From Nitrososphaera sp. (lineage in GTDB: Archaea; Thermoproteota; Nitrososphaeria; Nitrososphaerales; Nitrososphaeraceae), in assembly GCF_013388945.1 (NCBI RefSeq), contig NZ_JACAEH010000013.1:1-34481 (forward strand): 34,481 nucleotides of DNA, in the 5' to 3' direction. Positions 1 to 7,917 of the stretch are shown here, piece by piece. The position numbers and the translations under genes were made by a program. Every line of letters begins with the position of its first letter. Positions within the stretch are counted from its first letter, which is position 1. The notes beneath the pieces are model-generated. The model had not been told where the DNA came from. It saw nothing but the letters and a program-made list of their open reading frames with translations, and did no database searches.

Positions 1-1
1 A

Positions 2-493
2 CTTTCAATCTCCGCTGCTTGGAGATTCACGTTTTAACTACAAGAAAAACTCGCTCAGCTGGCGACACTGATACCCAACTTTCAATCTCCGCTGCTTGGA
101 GATTCACGTTTTAACGCTTTTGCCGGTGTCATTTGGTATCTGCAAAGCGGCCTTTCAATCTCCGCTGCTTGGAGATTCACGTTTTAACCCTTTCTGGTTT
201 GCGTGTGTCGTAACGAGTAGCGGTTCAACTTTCAATCTCCGCTGCTTGGAGATTCACGTTTTAACTTGCTCGTTTATGCGCGGAGCCAGAATGTAGTAAT
301 TGTCCTTTCAATCTCCGCTGCTTGGAGATTCACGTTTTAACCAAGTAATCCAGTCTGTTACGGTTTACTGGAGGATCAACTTTCAATCTCCGCTGCTTGG
401 AGATTCACGTTTTAACAAACAATGCGGCATCTTTCCCAAGCCAGAAAGTTAATAGCCTTTCAATCTCCGCTGCTTGGAGATTCACGTTTTAAC
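2..493 (-). CRISPR. CRISPR array, 7 repeats and 6 spacers, truncated at left edge
   Basis: Seven identical 37-bp repeats lie at 2-38, 79-115, 152-188, 229-265, 305-341, 380-416 and 457-493. The spacers between them are 40, 36, 40, 39, 38 and 40 bp. Each repeat holds a 7-bp inverted repeat (AATCTCC and GGAGATT) around a 7-nt loop. Read on the minus strand the repeat begins GTTAAAACG and ends ATTGAAAG. That ending is the 8-nt 5' handle expected after Cas6 cleavage of type I repeats, so the array is probably transcribed leftward and its leader is on the right. All seven repeats are identical, including the one nearest the leader. No spacer visibly matches the rest of the window. The array continues beyond base 1, so its full length is unknown. 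Confidence 0.98.
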
Positions 494-547
494 TGGGCGC
501 CTTTTCGGCCGTTCTGGTTAAGCAGAGCACGAACTAAAGCCCCTGCC

Positions 548-563
548 ATCGGTAGGAACCGAT
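548..563. repeat. Leader hairpin, 6-bp stem with 4-nt loop
   Basis: Perfect inverted repeat: ATCGGT, loop AGGA, ACCGAT. It sits at the predicted transcription start of the leftward pre-crRNA, so it could be a protein-binding palindrome at the start site or a hairpin at the 5' end of the leader RNA. Function not known. Confidence 0.5.
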
Positions 564-582
564 TATGTTCTATCTGTAACTG

Positions 583-600
583 CCCTTATAAATATAATCG
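583..600 (-). promoter_or_regulatory. Putative TATA box of the pre-crRNA promoter
   Basis: On the minus strand an AT-rich box containing TTTATAAG is centred near 588. Archaeal TATA boxes lie about 26 bp upstream of the transcription start, which would place the start near 562. That gives a transcribed leader of about 70 nt before the first repeat at 493. Inferred from position and composition only. Confidence 0.45.
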
Positions 601-847
601 AAAGAAATCAATTCTACAGCCTTGCCTATCAGCAGGTCAGAACGGGAATGAAACAAGTTAGGAGGGGCATCATTGTAAGCATTCTTTGTGTCCCACACCT
701 TGTTCGCGACAATCGTCCAGCTCGTATTGCAGAAATGTCTCGAAAACTCACAATGTGCCTCATTATTTGCAAGGAATGATATATTTCATTGATATTTGAG
801 AGTTTTACATCAAAAAGCTAAAGTATTCAATTATAGTTAACAGATCA

Positions 848-1828
848 ATGTACTTCCTTTCCGGGGAAGACCGAAGAAAACTGTTCAAAGGCATAGTATC
901 ACGCGGGAGAAGCATGACGGTTGACGAAAGCCTGAGGGGATGGAACTGGGACAAGCCTCCCGTCGAGCCGCCCTACGATACAATCAAGCTGGGAGTCTAT
1001 GAGGTGGCCGGCCAGTATTGTGCATCAGGACGGGATGTTTTTGTCAGGCGGATAGACGGCATCAAAGGCACGCCCTCAAAAGACATGGTTAGGGGCCTGG
1101 TCTATCACCATGCTGTAGCTGACGAGATCTCGATAGCAAAGACATACATGTACAAACAGGGAGTCCTAGGCGCTGCAGACCTGTACGAGCATCTTGTAGC
1201 AATAGCTGAAGAGAGGTTTGCTGCGTACATGCTCACTCACGGAATGCTCTTCAAAGAGGCAGCCTTCACCGAAGCGGATATTGAAGAAGTCAAGATGAAC
1301 CTCCACAAGCTCTGGACCTATGAGGCCTCTCAGATGGCATCATCGGTCAAGAGCATACTGTCAAAGCAACCTAGGATAGGGATCGACGCGCTTGTGCATA
1401 CTGCAATACCTGTCATAGTTGAGCAGAAAATAGACGGCAACGCCCTTGGCCTCAGCACACATCTGAGCGTCGACGCCTTCAGCTTTGACTCCATAATCCT
1501 AGACCTGAAGACGGGCGAAGAGAAGGAATTTCACAAGCTCTCAACAACAGGCTACGCTCTTGTATACGAGAGCATCTTTGAATACCCCATAAACGTTGGA
1601 TGCATAGTCTACGTGAACTTTTACAACAACTCGCCTGTGCCGATAATAAAGCGAGTTCCGCACCTGATAGACGAGCCATTACGAAGAGAGTTCTTGGAAG
1701 CAAGGGATGCCAAGATGAAGATGATATACGACAGGCGCGACCCAGGGCTGCCGCGCAAATGCTACGCAAACTGCCAGTTTTTGAAGCACTGCGGAGCGGG
1801 ACCGGAGCAGATTGAAGTTAGTGCTTAG
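848..1828 (+). CDS. csa1: CRISPR-associated Csa1, Cas4-like nuclease
   Basis: A 326-residue RecB/Cas4-superfamily protein of the Csa1 type, thought to work with Cas1, Cas2 and Cas4 in spacer selection and trimming. Seen: one N-terminal Cys (C58 in QYCASGRD) and three C-terminal Cys (C305, C309, C315), the arrangement that holds the iron-sulfur cluster in this superfamily. The likely nuclease residues are H87/H88 in motif I, D209, and D219-x-K221 in LDLKTG. The length is close to what is usual for Csa1. The ATG start at 848 is the first gene position after the leader. It overlaps cas1 by 17 bp, so the two are translationally coupled. Csa1 is typical of I-A adaptation modules, which makes its pairing here with an I-B-type effector notable. 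A divergent Cas4 is the alternative name. Confidence 0.85.
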   Translation: MYFLSGEDRRKLFKGIVSRGRSMTVDESLRGWNWDKPPVEPPYDTIKLGVYEVAGQYCASGRDVFVRRIDGIKGTPSKDMVRGLVYHHAVADEISIAKTYMYKQGVLGAADLYEHLVAIAEERFAAYMLTHGMLFKEAAFTEADIEEVKMNLHKLWTYEASQMASSVKSILSKQPRIGIDALVHTAIPVIVEQKIDGNALGLSTHLSVDAFSFDSIILDLKTGEEKEFHKLSTTGYALVYESIFEYPINVGCIVYVNFYNNSPVPIIKRVPHLIDEPLRREFLEARDAKMKMIYDRRDPGLPRKCYANCQFLKHCGAGPEQIEVSA

Positions 1829-2849
1829 CGAATTTGGGCTGTTCCTTGGAAGGAAGCGGAACAGGTATGTTGTAAGGAACAGCAAGGAGAAAAAGGAGAT
1901 ACTCAGCACAGACGTAGAGCAGATCCACATACTCAACCCGGGCGTTTCTCTTTCCATAAGCGCAATGAGGCTGGCACTGACAAACCAGACCTTGGTGGTG
2001 CTCGGGAGCAGGAACGGGTGGCCACACGGCTTTGTAGTCCCTGCAAAGATATCAGGCACCATCAGGGGCAAGCGCGAGCAGTTTCTGGCCTATCAGGACT
2101 CTCGGGGCGCCACTCTGGCAAAAAGGTTCGCTTCAGGAAAAGCGTACAACCAGCGGAACCTTTTGAAGTTGTTGTGGAAGAACAGGGTAAGGACAGAGCC
2201 GTCGCTTGCAGAAATGCTGTACAAGGCCTCTGAAGAGGTGGAAAAGCTTGCAAGGGAAACAGAAGCGATCAACGGTGACAGCGTGGACAAGATCAGGACC
2301 GATGTCATGAACAGGGAGGCGCGGGCGTCAAAAGAGTACTGGACTGCAATATCAAGCCTCATTCCTGCCGAGCTTGGCTTTCCAGGCAGAAAGACAAGAG
2401 GGGCCACAGACCCTGTCAATGCCATGTTGAATTTCGGGTACAAGGCAATGCTCTTCGTGGAATGCTGGAAAGCGATTTACTATGCAGGTCTGGACCCGTA
2501 CGCTGGATACCTCCACGCGGACAGGCCCGGCAAGCCTTCCCTTGCTCTGGATTTCATGGAGGAGTTTAGACAGCATACGGTGGACCGCGTGATACTTGCC
2601 ATATTCAGCAAAAAGATGCTCAAGGCAGAAGAGATAACAGAGTTTGACGAGGCGAAAAACCAGCAGAGGTTAAGCAAGCAGACGATCCAGGTTTTGACTA
2701 AAGAAATCACTGGCCAGCTTGAAAGCGATGTTGCATACCGGGGCGAGCGCTGCCAGCTAAAGGACGCCATACAGAACCAGGCGCGTTCGCTTGTAGCCTA
2801 CCTGATGAACCCTGCAAAGGCGTACTCCACTTTTGAGCTTGCGTGGTGA
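1812..2849 (+). CDS. cas1: CRISPR-associated endonuclease/integrase Cas1
   Basis: Metal-dependent integrase that, with Cas2, inserts new spacers at the leader-proximal repeat. The 345-residue length is normal. Catalytic residues can be placed at E169 (before KEYW), H235 in GYLHADRPG and D247 in LALDFMEEFR, all intact. The start is TTG at 1812, inside the end of csa1, with GGAG at 1804-1807 just upstream as a weak Shine-Dalgarno. A later GTG at 1821 is possible. It is second in the operon csa1-cas1-cas2-cas4. Its composition is near 50% GC (32 of 60 bases at 2401-2460), well above the effector genes on the other strand. Confidence 0.97.
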   Translation: MKLVLSEFGLFLGRKRNRYVVRNSKEKKEILSTDVEQIHILNPGVSLSISAMRLALTNQTLVVLGSRNGWPHGFVVPAKISGTIRGKREQFLAYQDSRGATLAKRFASGKAYNQRNLLKLLWKNRVRTEPSLAEMLYKASEEVEKLARETEAINGDSVDKIRTDVMNREARASKEYWTAISSLIPAELGFPGRKTRGATDPVNAMLNFGYKAMLFVECWKAIYYAGLDPYAGYLHADRPGKPSLALDFMEEFRQHTVDRVILAIFSKKMLKAEEITEFDEAKNQQRLSKQTIQVLTKEITGQLESDVAYRGERCQLKDAIQNQARSLVAYLMNPAKAYSTFELAW

Positions 2850-2854
2850 GGAGC

Positions 2855-3130
2855 ATGCGGTACATAGTAGTCTACGACATAACAGACGACAACCTCCGCA
2901 CTTTAACGGCTGAGACACTGAAGGATTATGGGCTGAAGAGGATCCAGAAAAGCGCGTTTATGGGAAACCTGAAAAAGCACATACTCAACTCCCTCTTGGC
3001 AGACCTGCGGCGGATGGTGACTGTCGACAGCGTGCTTGTCTTTCCCCTTTGCGATGCAGACTTTCGCAACATGGTCTCGGTAGGAGTGGAATTCGTAGAA
3101 GAGGAAAATAAGGATGTCGAGTTCTTCTGA
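2855..3130 (+). CDS. cas2: CRISPR-associated Cas2
   Basis: Small ferredoxin-fold protein that dimerises between Cas1 dimers in the spacer-integration complex. The sequence starts MRYIVVYDIT, the usual first strand of Cas2 ending in the conserved Asp. It continues with the RIQKSAF segment and the strand VDSVLVFPLC. I chose the ATG at 2855 because the typical Cas2 N-terminus begins there and GAGGAG lies just before it. An in-frame GTG at 2843 would add four residues and overlap cas1. From 2855 the protein is 91 residues. It overlaps the start of cas4 by 17 bp. Confidence 0.95.
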   Translation: MRYIVVYDITDDNLRTLTAETLKDYGLKRIQKSAFMGNLKKHILNSLLADLRRMVTVDSVLVFPLCDADFRNMVSVGVEFVEEENKDVEFF

Positions 3131-3773
3131 CAACGACGGGAGCGAATACTCGTTTACCGATGCCGGCGAGAATACGATATCAGTTACAGATATCAAGCAT
3201 TATTTCTACTGCCCCAAGATAATCTACTTTGACAAAGTCATGCATGCTGACGCTGTCCTGAGCTCGCAGCAAGAAGTTGCAAAAAAGATTCACAAGGAAA
3301 AGGAGAAGAAGGACAAGCGTAGAAAGACTATGTTTTACGACGAGCAGTTTCCCGGCTGCCAGAAGCTGTTCAGGGTGCACATGTTTTCGGCGTCGCTCGG
3401 CCTTGAAGGGATCGCAGATTGCGTAATAGTCAACGGGCGGGAGCGTATCCCGGTGGATTACAAGAGAATGTTTTCAAAGAAGGGCGAAGCGTGGACAGAC
3501 CACAGGTTTCAGCTGACGGCCTATGCCCTTTTGCTGGAGGAACAATATTCGACCATCGTCAGGAGAGGTTTTGTCTATTACCTGCCGGAAGACCTGGCGG
3601 TAGAAGTAGAGATAACTGAGAGTATGAAGACCTATCTCAAGAAAGCTATAAGGGCAATTCACAACGTAGTCGAAGGTGGCGAAGAGCCGTCTGCCAGAAT
3701 TCCCCGGTCAAGGTGCACGGGAGGCTGCGGATATCTTTGGATATGCGGCGGGATATGGAATAGAAAGAATTGA
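3114..3773 (+). CDS. cas4: CRISPR-associated exonuclease Cas4
   Basis: A 219-residue RecB-family iron-sulfur nuclease that processes pre-spacer ends and helps select the PAM and orientation during adaptation. Seen: C33 in YFYCPK plus C201, C205 and C211 (CTGGCGYLWIC) as cluster ligands. D102 in GIADCV, D115-x-K117 in PVDYKRMF and Q133-x3-Y137 in QLTAYALL are the nuclease motifs, and H60 is a candidate motif I residue. All expected motifs are present. It is the last gene of the adaptation operon and overlaps cas2. About 100 bp separate it from the convergent end of cas3. With csa1, the operon carries two Cas4-superfamily nucleases. Confidence 0.93.
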   Translation: MSSSSDNDGSEYSFTDAGENTISVTDIKHYFYCPKIIYFDKVMHADAVLSSQQEVAKKIHKEKEKKDKRRKTMFYDEQFPGCQKLFRVHMFSASLGLEGIADCVIVNGRERIPVDYKRMFSKKGEAWTDHRFQLTAYALLLEEQYSTIVRRGFVYYLPEDLAVEVEITESMKTYLKKAIRAIHNVVEGGEEPSARIPRSRCTGGCGYLWICGGIWNRKN

Positions 3774-3873
3774 CCCTGTTTGACCAGAATCGCTCGGCCT
3801 GTCTATACACTCAAGGATGTTTCTCGTATTTACAGTACTTGTAGAGCATCGTAGCCATCGATCAGATCGGCAT

Positions 3874-6102
3874 CTATTCATCTCCATCTATATCCAGATT
3901 CAATCCAATGGTATCTGAATATGGCATTTTTATTATCCACGGATCATGTGATTTATCTACGTACTCCGCCAAGGCATACGATTTACCAGTGCGAACTGGA
4001 ACTAGGAGGTCAGCCGCTTCAATTGTGAGGCCTTCTTCTTCAAGCTTTTCATACGTTGAACGCAACGATACGGGCAAAAGGTCGATTGTTCCGTCTGCCC
4101 GGTCTATCACATCTTCTACCCAGTCATAATTGATACCAGCAATGAGGTTATTTTCAAAGTCTCTTATGAGGGGATGATTCAGAGCATTTTCATACCGGAA
4201 TTTGCTCTCGTCGCTATAACCCTGCGAGTATACCCTGTCGGCCGCCCGTACCAGATCCTGTTCTCTAAGTGGGTTAGCAAGCGATGATAGCTCTTGTAAC
4301 GACTTATCTACAAATTTTTTGTCATAGATATTGTATCTGTGTAGTTGTTTTTCGAAAATTCTTACAGGTGCAGGTTGTCGTTTTCCGTACCTGTTTATCC
4401 TCCCAAAACGCTGAACCAATGCATCTAAGGGAGCCGGCTCTAAAAAGCCTTGATCAAAATCCACATCTAGGCTTACTTCCACTACTTGAGTGGAAACAAG
4501 GATCTTTGGTAGTGACTCTCTAATTTTTTGTTCAATCCTATTTCTATCTCTCTTGCAGAATCTGCTATGCAAAAGAACTGTTTCTTTAATTCTGTTTTTA
4601 ATTTCTGCATATACCTGCTGAGCTGTGGGAACATGATTGCAAACTACTAGCGTAGACCTTGCCTTCTCGGCTTCTTTGACAATTAAATCAATATTGGACA
4701 TAATATCTCCGCCTATTATTTCATAGTTGTGACGTTTTAGCTCAAGTATCGCATTGTCCGTAGCTTCATCAGTTGAAGGCTCTAGAAATGAAATCGATGG
4801 TATTTCCCGTTCAAGAACTTGCTTTCTGAGAAATTCCGGCATAGTTGCTGAAAGGAATAAACAAGATGCATTTTTTGTTATCAAATGCTTTGCAGTAGCT
4901 ACCGTCAAACCTGTTATGCTGGGATCATAGGCATGTATTTCGTCAAATATGAAACATGAGTTTGGGAATTCTGACAACATCGTCTCCCAACCTTTGCCAT
5001 GTAAAGAATATCTGAGTACTTGGTGAGGTGTGCAGACTCTGACGGGAAACCACATTTCTCTTGCAAGTGAGCCGAGCATTCTGGCGGTACCTTGGTTACG
5101 AAGTCTTGAAGTTAAATCGCCATCACTTTCGAAGATAGAATAAAGTGAAGAAGCTGCGCGAGAATGCAAAAGACCTACATTATCGTCACCGAAATAACTC
5201 TTGAGGCGATCATGCATCGCATTAATGCTGGCTATGTTGGGAAGAACATAAAATAGCCGCCCATTTTTCTTTTGGTTCGTTTGAGCCCATAAAAGTGCAG
5301 CCACAGTCTTTCCCGACCCGGTGGGAGCTCTAAGAATCAGATGCCCATTCACTTTTCCGGCATTTCTTTGGAATGTTCTTATGTTGTGTGGAGCTATCTG
5401 ATAGCTATTCAGAAGTGGAATAGTACGGAGTGCTGATTCCAGATCTACTCTGATGTTACTGCCTATGTGGTCGCTTGAGACAAGTAAGCCGCGCAGAACC
5501 GATGCATAGTATCTTTTCTGGAATTCAATATTCCTTGATTGTTTGTTCCTCCGTAGCCAGCTTTTGTCTATCCAAAGAGGAGAGAGGCCTATATTTTCTG
5601 TATCCACTTTCCATCCTATTGCCGCAATAATTTTTTTCCATTCTTTTTTGAACGTAATTATGTTGTCGTTCCATTCTTTTGCCATCTCATTCCATACCGG
5701 TGTTAGATCCGTAGGCCAAGGAATCTCTTCATACGGTAAACAGCCTTTGTCTGGCGATACTCCATCCGTTGGGAGGGATTTGTGGTGGGTTATTACGGCA
5801 AGCAGAATCTCTTCGCCTAGACCCAAATAAGAACCGAATGCAGCAGAGAGTATTTCATGCCTGTGCGCCCACTTCCCCATATCGCGACGAAGTACTTTCT
5901 GGAAACCTGTTGCAGCCTTTCCTACATCATGCACTGCAAGTGCAATCTTCAGATCCCTTTCAAGCTTTGCAATTACATCGTCATTAAAAGGAAGCCTGCG
6001 AAGTAATATTTCAGCTGCCCGAAGACAACGCAATGTGTGTTCCGCAAGAGTCTCACCATTATCCTTAGCCAGAATAACGGCGTCGCTCATGTCTTGATCC
6101 AT
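3874..6102 (-). CDS. cas3: CRISPR-associated helicase-nuclease Cas3 (HD fused)
   Basis: A 742-residue effector nuclease recruited by Cascade to unwind and degrade target DNA. The N-terminal HD domain shows H22, H58-D59 (VHDVGKA), H80/H82 and H106/H107. The superfamily 2 helicase follows: Walker A APTGSGKT at 259-266, DEIH at 387-390, SAT at 418-420 and QRFGRINR at 564-571. HD and helicase are on one chain, as in I-B and unlike the split Cas3' and Cas3'' usual in I-A. It is the last gene of the leftward effector operon and its start overlaps cas5 by 16 bp. The gene is strikingly AT-rich (17 of 60 bases G or C at 4681-4740), suggesting a different history from the adaptation genes. Confidence 0.96.
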   Translation of the reverse strand: MDQDMSDAVILAKDNGETLAEHTLRCLRAAEILLRRLPFNDDVIAKLERDLKIALAVHDVGKAATGFQKVLRRDMGKWAHRHEILSAAFGSYLGLGEEILLAVITHHKSLPTDGVSPDKGCLPYEEIPWPTDLTPVWNEMAKEWNDNIITFKKEWKKIIAAIGWKVDTENIGLSPLWIDKSWLRRNKQSRNIEFQKRYYASVLRGLLVSSDHIGSNIRVDLESALRTIPLLNSYQIAPHNIRTFQRNAGKVNGHLILRAPTGSGKTVAALLWAQTNQKKNGRLFYVLPNIASINAMHDRLKSYFGDDNVGLLHSRAASSLYSIFESDGDLTSRLRNQGTARMLGSLAREMWFPVRVCTPHQVLRYSLHGKGWETMLSEFPNSCFIFDEIHAYDPSITGLTVATAKHLITKNASCLFLSATMPEFLRKQVLEREIPSISFLEPSTDEATDNAILELKRHNYEIIGGDIMSNIDLIVKEAEKARSTLVVCNHVPTAQQVYAEIKNRIKETVLLHSRFCKRDRNRIEQKIRESLPKILVSTQVVEVSLDVDFDQGFLEPAPLDALVQRFGRINRYGKRQPAPVRIFEKQLHRYNIYDKKFVDKSLQELSSLANPLREQDLVRAADRVYSQGYSDESKFRYENALNHPLIRDFENNLIAGINYDWVEDVIDRADGTIDLLPVSLRSTYEKLEEEGLTIEAADLLVPVRTGKSYALAEYVDKSHDPWIIKMPYSDTIGLNLDIDGDE

Positions 6103-6785
6103 TTGTGAAGGTAAATTACGTCATCAGGATCAGAACCATCTGAGGGATGGTAAAGTTCTTCTAGGGTAACTTTGAATCTAGATTCTGTAGTGGGAAGCAT
6201 TGCTTGATAACGCCCTATAGGTCCAGTAATTCGAGTCCTTTTCTGAGTACTGTTGTCAAACCACTCCGGACACCTCACTATTAGAGAAGGAATGTTCTCC
6301 TTCACTACGGGTATCATGGTAGGACCTAAATTTCCCGATTCGACTGGGGTTAACTCCACTACCTTGACGTCAGTGATCCACATTATATCTTGGGACCTTC
6401 CCAAAGTAGGAGTGTTGATAGGATTTCTAAATGCTGCAACAAGGTCAAGATTTGTCAGATATAGATCAAGCTGAGGTTTGAAATGTACATGCCTTTTCAA
6501 AATTCCTTGGCCCTCACGATGTTCCTTCAGATTGCCCTTGTCATCCAATACAAGACGATCAGTTTTTTCCAGTTCCACGTCAGTTGACATGCAGCGGAAT
6601 TCGTAGCCTATCCTCGTATCCTTATATGATATTACTTTACCCGCGCAAGTGCTGATCAGTCCAAGTATGGTACTATATGGTGGACATGGCAAAGTGAGTT
6701 GAGTTCCAGATATAGTAAGAGGGTGTTTGAAAAATGCGGTCAGCCCTTCCATGCGCACGTGCGCTGCCTGTATGCGGTCAGCCAT
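6087..6785 (-). CDS. cas5: CRISPR-associated Cas5, I-B type
   Basis: A 232-residue RAMP protein that caps the crRNA 5' handle in Cascade. The N-terminus (HVRMEGLTAFFKHPLTISG) is the usual Cas5 beginning, with hydrophobic strand, FRHP-like motif and the turn before PPYSTILGLIS. The length fits Cas5t of the Tneap branch of I-B. It lies between cas7 (22-bp gap) and cas3 (16-bp overlap), the standard order. No strong Shine-Dalgarno precedes the ATG. Its AT-rich composition matches cas3. Confidence 0.92.
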   Translation of the reverse strand: MADRIQAAHVRMEGLTAFFKHPLTISGTQLTLPCPPYSTILGLISTCAGKVISYKDTRIGYEFRCMSTDVELEKTDRLVLDDKGNLKEHREGQGILKRHVHFKPQLDLYLTNLDLVAAFRNPINTPTLGRSQDIMWITDVKVVELTPVESGNLGPTMIPVVKENIPSLIVRCPEWFDNSTQKRTRITGPIGRYQAMLPTTESRFKVTLEELYHPSDGSDPDDVIYLHKWIKT

Positions 6786-6807
6786 CGACTATTGCACGCT
6801 TCTCCGA

Positions 6808-7917
6808 TTATCCTGAACGGTTCAGTAACTTAGCAATCTGTTGTGAGGCATCAATGGGTGTAGTAACTACAAAAGACACACCATTTTCACTCAATCCCGA
6901 CAATGCAGTAACCGCATTCTCATTCTTCAGATAGCCTTTGCGGATTCCTATGTACACAGGGGTGACTATTCTGTCAGCATAATCCCTAACAATTTCTCTC
7001 AACGTATCCACTTTCATAATTGGACCGTTCCCGTCATCACTGAATAGGCCGTTGAAGATTGGATTTCCGCATGCAAGTCCTGAGACTATTAGAACCTTGG
7101 GCGAAACATCAGTTCCGAAAGCTGCCTGCTTTGCTCCACCGCGCAACCGTGATAAGGCTTTCAGTAATGCTGCTGCACGTTCTTTTCTTTTGACTTCTGC
7201 GTCGACCATTTCGTATATCTTGCCAGACTTCCCCTCATCCTTTTTTATTACGATTTTCTTGTTCTGCAAAAATTCTTGTGCCTTCTTTTCATCCAGTTCT
7301 ATTCTATCTCCAATATTCATGAACAGCCCTAGTCTCTTGTAGTTTAGACAGAATATTGCTTGCATATTGCTATTGTAAAATTCTGTCGTGTAGGGCTGAG
7401 GAGAGCCTTCTTTCAGATGCACAAAACCTTCGTCTCTTCCCTGCCAGCCCGTCTTGCGTAGCGACACAAGGATTGACGCAGAAAATGGCGAAGCACGCAT
7501 AAGGGCACGCGTCCTACTCCCTGCAATTTTCCTATCTTCTTCTGCTTCATCTTCGTCTTCTGACTTGGATTTACCTTGGCCTTTTTCTGCGCGCATGTAC
7601 CCAAAAATATCATCCTCTGGAAAGTCGACTGGATTGAACTCTCCACCAATCTTGTTTGTGTTACCTTTTTCATTTATATCTAAAGCTCTTAACTCACTCG
7701 CAGGCCATCCAGTTTCCTCGATTATAGTATTGCGGAGCCACCTTTTCCAGGCTTGTGCTGAAACATATGGAACACGATACTGACCATCTCTGAAGGTCTT
7801 TGGTACTGTGACATTCCTGTCTTCCCCCTCGCCAAGACCTGCGCCGTTTAGAAATGACGCGGGTGCCTCAATAACAAATGTTCCTGCTATGTGAGTTAAC
7901 TCTTTGGGTGTACTCAT
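6808..7917 (-). CDS. cas7: CRISPR-associated Cas7, Cst2/DevR family
   Basis: A 369-residue backbone subunit that polymerises along the crRNA spacer. The N-terminus (HIAGTFVIEAPASFLNGAG), the PKTFRDGQYRVPYVSAQAWK stretch and the Arg/Ser-rich region before SPFSASILVS match the Cst2/DevR form of Cas7, known from I-B systems. A charged Lys/Glu/Asp-rich insert sits near residues 113-132. The ATG overlaps the cas8 stop in an ATGA tetranucleotide, so translation is coupled. The match is by pattern only, but the operon position supports it strongly. Confidence 0.93.
   Translation of the reverse strand: MSTPKELTHIAGTFVIEAPASFLNGAGLGEGEDRNVTVPKTFRDGQYRVPYVSAQAWKRWLRNTIIEETGWPASELRALDINEKGNTNKIGGEFNPVDFPEDDIFGYMRAEKGQGKSKSEDEDEAEEDRKIAGSRTRALMRASPFSASILVSLRKTGWQGRDEGFVHLKEGSPQPYTTEFYNSNMQAIFCLNYKRLGLFMNIGDRIELDEKKAQEFLQNKKIVIKKDEGKSGKIYEMVDAEVKRKERAAALLKALSRLRGGAKQAAFGTDVSPKVLIVSGLACGNPIFNGLFSDDGNGPIMKVDTLREIVRDYADRIVTPVYIGIRKGYLKNENAVTALSGLSENGVSFVVTTPIDASQQIAKLLNRSG

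Larger units (their letters stand above)
494..847. promoter_or_regulatory. CRISPR leader and divergent csa1 promoter region (354 bp, no gene)
   Basis: This gap separates the array from csa1. It contains no convincing gene: the 79-codon frame across 422-661 starts inside a spacer. It should hold the leftward leader and promoter of the array (about 494-600) and the rightward promoter of the adaptation operon (about 775-847, AT-rich, with GATATATTT near 779 and GATATTT near 791). A hairpin at 548-563 and a repeat-like stretch near 622-654 lie within it. The leader assignment follows from the minus-strand orientation of the repeats. Confidence 0.75.

Noticed and set aside
96-661. Two open frames running through the CRISPR array and leader (96-296 and 422-661)
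   Set aside because: Both consist largely of repeat and spacer sequence, share the repeat-encoded peptide FQSPLLGDSRFN, and have no promoter or homology.
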